From: Actinomyces slackii
Lineage (GTDB): Bacteria > Actinomycetota > Actinomycetes > Actinomycetales > Actinomycetaceae
Length of the DNA stretch: 64,000 nucleotides
NCBI RefSeq assembly: GCF_900637295.1
Contig: NZ_LR134363.1
Coordinates: 992,001 to 1,056,000, forward strand
Direction: 5' to 3'
Below, in pieces: positions 8,101 through 15,800 of the stretch (the first letter of the stretch is position 1; each line of letters opens with the position of its first letter). A program made the position numbers and the translations under genes. Below the pieces are notes generated by a model, which was given only the letters and a program-made list of their open reading frames with translations, was not told the origin of the DNA and did no database searches.

Positions 8101-10778
8101 TCGGCGCCCAGGGGGAGAACCTGCGGGCGGCCCGTGAGCGGCTCGCCGAGACCGGCCGCCGCCTGGGCCTGGACTCCTTCGACGCCGCTGACCACGCCCG
8201 TCTCCTCCAGGAGTACCGGGCCACCCGGGATGCCCTGCGCGCCCTGGCGCCCCGGGAGGTGCTCGCCCGGGTCACCCGCAACCGGGACCGGGTGCTGGAG
8301 GAGGCCGGGGCCCGAGGCACGGCACTGCGCCGCGAGCTCGGCCGCAGGAGCTCTGAGCTGAGCGTGCGCGACCTCATGGGCGAGTACGGCGACCTCATCA
8401 CCGCCATCACCCCCTGCCTGCTGGTCTCCCCGGACTCGGTGGCCCGCTTCCTGCCGGCCGACCGCACCCATGTGGACCTGGTCGTCTTCGACGAGGCCTC
8501 CCAGATCACCGTGGCCGGGGCCGTGGGCGCGCTGGGGCGGGGGCGCTCGGCCGTCGTGGTCGGCGACCGCAAGCAGATGCCGCCGGCGCCCAGCGCCAGT
8601 GGCGGGGACCTGGAGGGCGCCTCGCAGACGGGCGCGGAGTCGATCCTGGAGCGGTGCCTGGCCGCCGGGGTGCCCGATCGGGCGCTCACCTGGCACTACC
8701 GCAGCAGGGATGAGTCCCTCATCGCCTTCTCCAACAAGCACTACTACGGCGGGCGACTGGCCACCTTCCCCAGCCCCCTGACGCTGGCCCCCGGGCCCGA
8801 CGGCGGCCCCGGCGGTCATGGCATCTCGTTGAGGCAGGTGGCCGGCACGTACTACCCGGCGGGGGCGCGGGGCCGGCCGGGGATCCTGCCGAACACGAAT
8901 CCGGTGGAGGCGCGAGCGGTGGCCAAGGAGGTGATCCGCCGCTTCGAGCTCAGCCCGGAGACGACGCCGTCCATCGGTGTCATCACCCTGAACTCCCGCC
9001 AGCGCGACCTCATCGAGGAGCGGCTGCGCGAGTCCAAGGGGCGGGTGCGGCGCTCCGTCGTCGAGCGCATCCGTGCGGCCCTCACCCAGCGCGACGGGCT
9101 GCTGGTGCGCTCCTTGGACAATGTTCAGGGGGAGGAGCGCGACACGATCCTGCTGTCCCTGACCTTCTCGGCCAAGGACGGCGGGAATGTCCCGCTCAAC
9201 TTCGGGTCGCTGAGCCATCTGGGAGGGGAGCGCCGCCTCAACGTGGCCCTGACTCGGGCGCGCCAGCAGATGGTGGTCTTCGCCAGCTTCGCCCCCGAGC
9301 AGCTGCGCGCCGAGCTGAGCTCCCACCAGGGGCCCAAGGACCTGCGCAACTACCTGGAGGCGGTGCGTGATCGCCGGGCGCCGCGGGCGCGGCCCCGATC
9401 GGCCGGCGAGATCGACCGGTACCGGGTGGAGCTCGCCGAGCGCCTGCGCGAGGCCGGCCTGGAGGTGAGCGTGGGGGTGGGGCACTCCAGCTTCGAGATC
9501 GACCTGGTGCTGGCATCCCCCGCGGGAGCGCGGCCGGGTGGGCCGGCGGGTGCTGGCGTGGCGGTCCTGCTGGACGGGCCCGCCTGGAACCGGCGCGAGT
9601 GCCTCGCCGATCGCGACCTGATGCCGGCCGATGTGCTCACCGCCGTGGGCTGGTCGCGGGTCGAGCGCGTGTGGCTGCCCCAGTGGGTGGCCGACCCGCA
9701 GGCCGTGGTGGCCCACCTGGTCGACGTCGCCGGCGGCCCCGCGCCGGTCGGTCGGGCAGCGACTAGGACGGCGGCCGCGGTGGAGCCCGGCTCCTCCCCG
9801 GCCGAGGCAGGGCTCGCTGAGCCTGCCGGGCGTGCCGGACCTGCTGAGCCTGCTGGGTCTGCTGGGCCCGCTGGACCCGCTGGACCCGGAGAGCCCGCAG
9901 GGCCCGCAGGGCCCGCTGAGTCTGCTGGACCCGCTGGGTCTGCCGAGCCCGCCGGACCTGCTGAGTCCGCTGATCCCGCCGAGCCCGCAGACCCCGCTGG
10001 GCCTGCTAGACCCGCCGAGCCCGCCGAGCCCGCCGGACCTGCTGAGCCTGCTGGGTCTGCTGGACCTGCCGAGCCTGCTGGGTCTGCTGGACCTGCTGAG
10101 TCCGCTGAGTCCACTGGGCCTGCGGAGCCCATAGAGCCCGCAGAGCCGGTTGAACCCGCCGGACCCGCTGAGCCCGCCCGGGTGTCGCAGGCCTCCGGTC
10201 CCCTGGCGCCTGCCCTCTATGAGTCATGGCGACCCGAGGGCACGCGCTCGCGGGACATCCTGGACCGCGCGGCCACGGACGAGGAGGCGCGCCGTGAGGT
10301 CAGGCGGGTCGCGCAGGCGATCTGCGAGACCGAGGCCCCCTTGATCATGCGACGCCTGATCGTCACCCTCTGCCGCGCCTTCAACCTGTCGCGCACCACT
10401 AAGAGCCGCGAGGAGAAGGTTCGCGACATCCTGGGCGACTCCTTCGCCCATATCGATGAGCACGACTTCGTGTGGGAAAGAGATGACTTCGAGCGGGTGC
10501 TCCGGAAATATCGACGTCACGCCCTGGACCATGTGAGCGGCATTGAGGAGATCCATCCCCAGGAGCTGCGCGTCCTGATGAGGCAGGTGCGCGCGGCCAA
10601 GCCGGAGTGGACCTCCCCGGAGGACCTGTGCAAGGCCGCCCTGCGGCGTCTGAGCGCCAAGAACCGCAAGCTGACGCCCACCGTCAACGCCGCGCTCATG
10701 AGAGCGCTGCGGCAAGTCGAGGACGAGGCTCAGGACGAGGGCCAGGACGAGGACCAGGACGAGGCCGCCCGGCTCTGA
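5160..10778 (+). CDS. HEPN - DUF4011 - superfamily 1 helicase - PD-(D/E)xK nuclease - DUF3320 fusion protein
   Basis: A giant protein of 1872 residues. Order: an N-terminal Swt1-type HEPN domain (residues about 1-120) with the R-x4-H motif intact at Arg91-Asn92 and His96; a variable region; a DUF4011 block from about residue 555 (Asp-Trp-Lys-Arg-Ser-Leu-Leu-Asp-Leu-Thr); an SF1 helicase core with Walker A Gly857-Ser864 and Walker B Asp1111-Glu1112-Ala-Ser; a REase_MTES_1575-type nuclease with Glu1446 and Asp1448 in the Phe-Glu-Ile-Asp-Leu motif; a Pro/Ala/Gly tract (about residues 1552-1674); and a C-terminal DUF3320 domain beginning with Trp-Arg-Pro near 1690. HEPN domains are commonly RNases, and COG1112 helicases joined to nucleases occur in anti-phage systems, so a single-gene defence role is plausible but inferred. 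The gene stands alone between regulators and uses ATG at 5160. All key catalytic residues appear intact. Confidence 0.85.
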   Translation: MTPDNHDLVLRGLLRVLPAQLRVFTERALKAAGRSASQRALAAARRDSHSVDLEDLSTQIRILTARGEDSRLLLALPPGLASKLHEVRRLRNDAVHGRLGADRALACLVAVSETLWMIGASDGPRQEVRDLIAALDGGRGPALSPLDAVGIGVRCEAVLGYAHALAGLTLTAVLDLSLAGGWAPTRADAPGPADGMAAMSSPGRGSGAAGDLGVVELRVSVVEHGGDREITAPQTLAWDISQGDRRLTANLPLVAGELLQIDEDCAAELCVEITDTQGRTQARHLQGLAALAPRRWRMSGGSRWAGAALATFVQPDQAALARIARTVTNRVRRDPVPDAVAGAVCTEVRRLGLRVDGDAAAWADAPRSLRTAAEVLDVGVGSALDIALLIAGLLERLEIPAALLLTEREVFVAYVRDGGGMPALAPGQVAGLVERGELGVINPLLAVKARTAMVHSLEATRRRRALAALGGVVLALDLGGARAAGARPQPGLARREDDRVVEFDAVAPAQDIADEAGPGADAADTAEEPEPRAQEPASPTGSPAAGSAPPSEVEDWKRSLLDLTLRNPLISRHSRSAIALSLPPHLLGSLEDLVNQQDQLVLERADAGQATAEDLLAQRRVRTELEGTEHERRLASMDALARTTIEETGANNLYLALGTLEWESVGKPLRSPLMLVPVTIVHEGQTFGIRLDEAETSTPNFSLLERLKADVGIDLGELRQPVRDSHGIDVGATLEAVTERLAQVLPRARVEPTAHLGLFRFSTYRMWKDLEEHWPALIAGPVAGLLGQGPGRGDTASGDTAGGGTDGGPAPHPGRGPAPEAPEDLDALIEGLPLDADSSQARVVADAVAGRSLVVEGPPGTGKSQTVANLIFEAVARGRTVMFVAEKASALEVVARRLREEVGIGDLLLNLHDNGMRPKTVREGLRRSLEAGADEPAGQSGDPRALRDRLAGLRADLEGYRRSLHGPQDGASYYEAHDAVIGAQGENLRAARERLAETGRRLGLDSFDAADHARLLQEYRATRDALRALAPREVLARVTRNRDRVLEEAGARGTALRRELGRRSSELSVRDLMGEYGDLITAITPCLLVSPDSVARFLPADRTHVDLVVFDEASQITVAGAVGALGRGRSAVVVGDRKQMPPAPSASGGDLEGASQTGAESILERCLAAGVPDRALTWHYRSRDESLIAFSNKHYYGGRLATFPSPLTLAPGPDGGPGGHGISLRQVAGTYYPAGARGRPGILPNTNPVEARAVAKEVIRRFELSPETTPSIGVITLNSRQRDLIEERLRESKGRVRRSVVERIRAALTQRDGLLVRSLDNVQGEERDTILLSLTFSAKDGGNVPLNFGSLSHLGGERRLNVALTRARQQMVVFASFAPEQLRAELSSHQGPKDLRNYLEAVRDRRAPRARPRSAGEIDRYRVELAERLREAGLEVSVGVGHSSFEIDLVLASPAGARPGGPAGAGVAVLLDGPAWNRRECLADRDLMPADVLTAVGWSRVERVWLPQWVADPQAVVAHLVDVAGGPAPVGRAATRTAAAVEPGSSPAEAGLAEPAGRAGPAEPAGSAGPAGPAGPGEPAGPAGPAESAGPAGSAEPAGPAESADPAEPADPAGPARPAEPAEPAGPAEPAGSAGPAEPAGSAGPAESAESTGPAEPIEPAEPVEPAGPAEPARVSQASGPLAPALYESWRPEGTRSRDILDRAATDEEARREVRRVAQAICETEAPLIMRRLIVTLCRAFNLSRTTKSREEKVRDILGDSFAHIDEHDFVWERDDFERVLRKYRRHALDHVSGIEEIHPQELRVLMRQVRAAKPEWTSPEDLCKAALRRLSAKNRKLTPTVNAALMRALRQVEDEAQDEGQDEDQDEAARL
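9814..10182 (+). repeat. Pro/Ala/Gly/Glu-coding low-complexity tract inside the HEPN-helicase gene
   Basis: About 120 codons made almost only of Gly-Pro-Ala, Glu-Pro-Ala, Ser-Ala and Asp-Pro-Ala triplets, built from 9-15-nt units such as GCTGGGTCTGCTGGGCC and GCTGAGCCTGC. The tract links the nuclease domain to DUF3320. All other reading frames over it are also nearly free of stops, a consequence of the repeated unit. Length variation by slippage or recombination is likely. Confidence 0.85.
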
Positions 10779-11039
10779 CCTGCCCGCGCTCCCGCCCATG
10801 CGGAGGGCATGAGCGGGGGCCTGCGCCGTCGGCCGGGCGCGTCAGTGGAGCGGCTGGGGGCAGATGGATGTGAGCATGCCACGGTGACCTCCAGCGTCCC
10901 GGTGCTCAGGGGGAGGTCGTGGACCGTCCGCGACGGATGCCGCTGACTGTGGAGGGCGCTGTGCCCGCGGTCGGCTCACGGCGCCGTCGGGCGGCCCGGC
11001 GGGACCGTCTGCCCGATGGCGGAGTGCGCCCGGCCGGGC
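10779..11039. other. Convergent gap with no gene
   Basis: This 261-bp interval lies between the ends of two convergent genes. I see no coding region with a ribosome-binding site, no tRNA and no convincing terminator with a U-tract. Several short GC-rich self-complementary stretches around 10970-11040 could end transcription. Confidence 0.5.
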
Positions 11040-11654
11040 TCAGGCCGGCCCCTCCTGCCCCGGCGCTGCTGCCTGCTCGGCCCAGGCGCGGATCCGCTCC
11101 TGGGACTCGGCGTCGGAGAGGTCCTCCACGCGCGTCATGATCGCCCAGCGCACCCCGAAGGGGTCGCGGATGGAGGCGTAGCGATCCCCGGAGACGAAGT
11201 CGGCCGGCGGCTCGCGCAGCACGGCGCCGGCCGCCACGGCCCGGGCCGCGACCTCGTCGGCATCCGGGCAGTAGAGGCAGAGCGAGTACATGTCCTCTGT
11301 CTCGTCAGACTCGCCGGCCTCGTCGGCCATGCCCGCCCCCGACGGCGCCCGCATCCCGGGAAGAGCCGAGGCCGCCCCGATCTGGAAGCGCCCCGAGTCC
11401 AGCTCGAGCTCGGCATGCGCGATCACCTCGCCCAGGCGCGTGCACCCCACGAGGCGCGCCCCGAGCACCTCCTGGTAGAAGGCCAGCGCGCCCTCGGGGT
11501 CGGCCAGGGGCAGGAACGGGGTCAGGGAGGTGTAGCCGTGCGGGGTGCCACGAGTCGTGTGCCGCCCCGTGGCCGCCCGGCTCGGCGCCCGCGCGCCGCC
11601 CGCGGCGGGTTCAGTGGGCTCAGTGGCATCAGCGTGGTTCTTATCCGAGGTCAT
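11040..11654 (-). CDS. VOC (glyoxalase/bleomycin-resistance) family protein
   Basis: A protein of 204 residues with a vicinal-oxygen-chelate fold of the PhnB type. The block Pro-Phe-Leu-Pro-Leu-Ala-Asp-Pro-Glu-Gly-Ala-Leu-Ala-Phe-Tyr marks the first beta-alpha module. The C-terminal Asp-Pro-Phe-Gly-Val-Arg-Trp motif is typical of the second. The first roughly 40 residues are hydrophilic and unrelated to the domain. Many such proteins have no proven substrate, and none can be assigned here. It is divergent from the AraC-family regulator with 49 bp between the starts, which suggests that regulator controls it. Confidence 0.8.
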   Translation of the reverse strand: MTSDKNHADATEPTEPAAGGARAPSRAATGRHTTRGTPHGYTSLTPFLPLADPEGALAFYQEVLGARLVGCTRLGEVIAHAELELDSGRFQIGAASALPGMRAPSGAGMADEAGESDETEDMYSLCLYCPDADEVAARAVAAGAVLREPPADFVSGDRYASIRDPFGVRWAIMTRVEDLSDAESQERIRAWAEQAAAPGQEGPA

Positions 11655-11703
11655 GCCTCGAGGCTAGGGCCGCCCGGGACTGCCCGGCTTGTACATTCCT
11701 GCC

Positions 11704-12600
11704 ATGCCCGCCTCCTCGGCCTCGCCCCCTGACCAGAGGGAACGCGGCGTCCTGCACCCCGAGCGCCTGCCCGTGGACTTCCGCCGCCTGGAGCCCACGG
11801 GCGTTGAGGACCTGGTCTGCTGGTTCTGGGCCGCCTCGTGGGACCATCCGGTGGGCGAGGAGGCCCGTCAGGAGATCATCGGCTTCCCGGGCTGCAACCT
11901 CGCGGTGGAGACGAGCGTGCAGACGGGCGGGCAGACGAGCAGGCCGACGAGCAGGTGGACGAGCATGGTGGGGCTGGCCGGGCCCACCACCCGCGCCTCG
12001 GTGCGCGAGCTGGAGGGCCGCGGCTGGGTGATCGGCGCCCTCCTGCGCCCCGCGGCGGTGCCCGCCCTGACCCCGGACCCGGCCGGGCTGCGCGACCGCT
12101 ACGTCCCGCTTGAGGCGCCGGGCCTGCACGACGCCGTCGCCTCCGCGCGCGCGGCTGGGACGGATCCGGGGGCGCAGACCGCGGCGGTGCTGGGCGACTG
12201 GCTGCGCGAGCGGGTCGGTGAGCCCTCCTCCGAGGGCCTGCTGGCCAACCGGATGCTCGAGATCGTCATGGGGGAGGCCGGGGTGCACACCGTGGCCGAC
12301 CTGGCCGAGCGACTCGGCGTCTCCCCGCGCACCGCCCACCGCCTGGCCGCCCGGTACGTGGGGCTGACCCCCTACGCCATGATCCGACGCCGTCGCCTCC
12401 AGGAGGCGGCCGGCCGCGTGCGCGAGGGAGCGGAGCTGGCCGAGATCGCCGTTGAGCTGGGCTATGCCGACCAGGCCCACCTGGCCCGGGACTTCCGTGC
12501 GGTGCTGGGGCGCAGCGCGGGAGGCTACCGGCAGGCCTCCGGCGCGCCGGCCGCGGGAGTGCCCTCGCGTCATCGGCGCCGGTCGGCGTCGACGACGTGA
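11704..12600 (+). CDS. AraC family transcriptional regulator
   Basis: A protein of 298 residues from ATG 11704; a TTG 15 nt upstream is a weaker choice. The C-terminal third carries two helix-turn-helix units of AraC type: the Val-Ala-Asp-Leu-Ala-Glu-Arg-Leu-Gly-Val-Ser block, and Leu-Ala-Glu-Ile-Ala-Val-Glu-Leu-Gly-Tyr-Ala-Asp-Gln-Ala-His-Leu-Ala-Arg-Asp-Phe. The N-terminal two thirds is a probable effector domain (DUF6597-like). Around 11920-11965 short GACGAGCAG-like repeats encode a Thr/Ser/Gln-rich loop. The last residues and the stop codon are supplied by the edge of the dispersed repeat beginning at about 12587. It probably regulates the divergent VOC gene. Confidence 0.82.
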   Translation: MPASSASPPDQRERGVLHPERLPVDFRRLEPTGVEDLVCWFWAASWDHPVGEEARQEIIGFPGCNLAVETSVQTGGQTSRPTSRWTSMVGLAGPTTRASVRELEGRGWVIGALLRPAAVPALTPDPAGLRDRYVPLEAPGLHDAVASARAAGTDPGAQTAAVLGDWLRERVGEPSSEGLLANRMLEIVMGEAGVHTVADLAERLGVSPRTAHRLAARYVGLTPYAMIRRRRLQEAAGRVREGAELAEIAVELGYADQAHLARDFRAVLGRSAGGYRQASGAPAAGVPSRHRRRSASTT

Positions 12601-12713
12601 GCTCGCGTCGACGACGAGGGTCTGCGTATCGGACGAGGGTTCGCGTCATCGAACTGGGGTTAGCACAGGGGTGATTGACGCAAACGCTCGTCGTCGACGC
12701 AAAGGCTCGTTCG
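12587..12713 (-). repeat. Dispersed intergenic inverted repeat, copy 2 (minus orientation)
   Basis: The same element as at 3022-3126, in the opposite orientation. In its own sense the left arm is 12692-12677, the 29-nt centre 12676-12648 and the right arm 12647-12632. The arms match at 14 of 16 positions, and one of the two differences is a G-U wobble. Outer arm copies continue on both sides (GTCGACGACG words near 12590-12617, GACGCAAAGGCTCG near 12696). Its edge contains the stop codon of the AraC gene. Confidence 0.82.
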
Positions 12714-12824
12714 CGAGGCTCCGGGTCCGGCTCCGGATCCGGACGCCGCCCCGGACGCCGCCTGGGTCCCGGCGCCGGCGCGGCGAGGCGGATTCGTGTC
12801 GCGCCCCGCCCGTAGGGTGTGCCC

Positions 12825-15800
12825 ATGTCACGCGAGATCCAGTACGGCGACTGGCCGGCAGGGCTCAGCGATGAGCGCATCATCGCCACGGTGGGCGGCC
12901 GGGCCTACATGCGCGGCCAGGACTACGCGCTCAGGGGCATGGTGCGGGGGATCTCGGTCGCCGGCGGCGGGGACATCATCACCGCCCAGGTCCGGGGCTC
13001 TGGCTCCCGCGTCTACCAGACCATCGTGTTCCGCTCCTCGGCCAGGGCATGGAGCGGGAGCTGCTCGTGCCCGGTGGGGGCCGACTGCAAGCACGCCGCG
13101 GCGCTCATGCTCACGGCGCGCGCCCTGGCGGAGGAGGAGCCCGAGGCCCAGCTCCCCGCGTGGGAGTCCCAACTGCGCCAGATCCTGCACGTTGAGCGGG
13201 CCCGCCTGCGCAGCATGGCCCTGGAGGTCGCCCTCGCCCCGGAGCGCGGCTGGATGCAGCGGGAGACGCTCTCCCTGCGGCCGCTCATCGAGGGCCAGCG
13301 CGGGTGGAAGCGGCAGGGCGCGTCCTGGCGGCGCATCTACGAGGGCGACCTGGATGGCGAGGTGGCCCCCGCGATCCTCGACGCCCTCAAGGACCTCGTC
13401 GGCATGGTGGGGATGTTCGACGCCAGCCTCTACTACAGCGACTCCCGCCTCGACCTGGCCACGGCCCCATCCCGCATCTGGTCGGCCCTGCGCCGCGGCG
13501 TCGAGGCCGGCCTCGTCCTGACCACCGCCCAGAGGAACGGCGCGTCGGTGCGCCTCCTGGAGGGGCTGCGGGCCGGCGTGACCCTGCAGGACGATCCGGA
13601 TGGGTCCTTGTCCATCCTGCCCTCCTTCGAGACGGGTGAGATCGAGGAGCTGGCGGGCCACCCCCCGCTCATGCTGGAGCCCCTGGGCGATCCCGTCCAT
13701 GCCTGCTGCTCCTGGCTCCCCGACGGCGAGCTCCTCCTTCTGCCCCTGGACCCACCGCCCGGGCCCGCCCTGGCGCGGGTCCTGGGTGGGCGGACCGAGC
13801 GCCTGACCATCCCGGCCCCGGATGTCCCGCGCTTCGAGGCCGAGCACCTGGAGGCCGTGGTCGCGGCCCTGCCCGTCATCCGGGTCGACGAGGGCATCCG
13901 CCTGCCCGAGCCGGTCGAGGCGGGCCTGGTTCTCACCGTGCGCATCGACCCCGAGGCCCACCGCCTGCGGACCTCCTGGTCGGTGCGCTACACCACCGCC
14001 TCGGGGGAGGTGCGGCGACGCCACGAGCTGGAGAACCTCTCCGTGGTGGCAGAGTCGGTCTCCCGGGACCTGCCCCCCGCCTCGCGGGATGAGGAGGACA
14101 GCGCCAGGGTGCGGCGCGACCCCGAGGCCGAGGCCCGCCTGGCCTCAGCGGCCTTCAACGCCCTGCTGTCCGACTTCGGCCGCTGGTGCCTGTGGCGGAG
14201 CCAGGCCTTCGACGGCATGGACACCGCCCGATTCATGACCACGGTCCTGCCCCACCTTCAGCAGGCCGAGGGCTTCACGGTGGAGGTGATCGGGGAGGCG
14301 CCCGACTACCGCGAGGCCGCCGATGCCCCGCTCATCACCACCGATGTCTCCGACGACGACGATCGCCCCGACTGGTTCTCCCTGCGGGTGAGTGTGCGCG
14401 TGGGGGACGAGGAGATCCCCATCCCCCGCCTCATGACCGCCCTGGCCGCCGGAGAGCAGGAGGTGCTGCTCGATTCAGGGCTCTGGGTGAGCATCGACCG
14501 CCCCGAGATCCACGCCCTGGCACGGCTCATGGAGGAGGGGCGCGAGCTGGAGGACCCCCAGGCCCGCGGCACTTTGCGCGTGACCTCTCTCCATGCCGGC
14601 TACTACGAGGCCCTGGAGGCCCTGGGCGTGGTGGGGAGCACCACCAGGCGCTGGAAGGAGCGGGTGGGGCGGCTCCTGGAGCGCATCGAGGCCGCTGAGG
14701 CCATCCAGAGCGGCGAGGGCGAGGAGCCCGGGGCCGCCGGGGATCGGGACGTCCTGGCCGCGCCCGTGCCCCAGGGCCTGAGCGCCGAGCTGCGCCCCTA
14801 CCAGCTCGAGGGCTACCGCTGGTTGGACCTGCTGCGGAGCCTGGGCCTGGGCGGGGTCCTGGCCGATGACATGGGCCTGGGCAAGACCGTCCAGGTCCTG
14901 GCCGCCGTCCAGCGCATGGTCGAGCAGCGCGGGGCCGGTGGGGAGGCTGACGCGCCTGCCGGCCCCGCTGACCTCGCTGGGTCCGCTGGCCCCGCTGACC
15001 CCGCCGGGTCGGTCGGCGCCCCCGATCCTGGAGCCGGTCCTGAGGCGGCGCCCGCTGGCCCCGCTGCGCCCGCTCACCCCGCTGGTCCCGCTGCGCCCGC
15101 TGACCCCACTGGGTCGGCCGGCGCCCCCGATCCCGGAGCCGGTCCTGGAACCGGGCCCGCCCGGCCGGTGCTGGTCATCGCGCCCACCTCCGTCGTCGGC
15201 TCCTGGGTGGAGCAGGCCGAGCGCTTCTGCCCCGGCCTGCGCGTGCGCACGGTGGCCCGCACCACCGCCAAGCGCGAGCATTCCGTGGAGGAGATCGCCT
15301 CGGGGGCCGACGTCGTCGTCTCCTCCTACACGATCGTGCGCCTGTGCGAGGAGGAGTTCGCCGACCAGCAGTGGGACTGGGTGGTGTGCGACGAGGCCCA
15401 GTTCCTCAAGAACCACGCCTCGGCCACCTACAAGGCGGTGCGGCGCCTGCCCGCGCCCTCCACCATCGCGATCACCGGCACGCCCCTGGAGAACTCGCTC
15501 ATGGACCTGTGGTCCCTCATGAGCATCTCCGCCCCCGGCCTGCTGCCCGGGCCCGAGCGCTTCCGGCAGCTCTACCACCGCCCCATCGACCGCGGGGACG
15601 GCGAGGCCCTCGAGCGCCTGCAGCGTCGGATGCGACCCTTCCTGCTGCGGCGCACCAAGGAGCAGGTGGCCGCCGAGCTGCCCGCCAAGACCGAGCAGGT
15701 CCTGGCCGTCGAGCTGGGCGCGGCCCACCGGCGCGCCTACGACCAGCGCCTGGCCCGCGAGCGCCAGAAGGTCCTGGGCCTGCTGGAGGAGGACTCCGCC

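Noticed and set aside
7824..9716. 630-codon minus-strand frame across the helicase gene
   Set aside because: It is opposite conserved helicase and nuclease motifs and encodes no recognisable fold; high GC produces long antisense frames.
9350..10132. Antisense Ser/Ala/Gly/Pro protein over the low-complexity tract
   Set aside because: All frames across the tract are open because the repeat unit contains no stop; there is no independent support for translation.
9814..10182. CRISPR-like array
   Set aside because: The repeats are short, irregular and in-frame, with no spacers of constant length and no cas genes.
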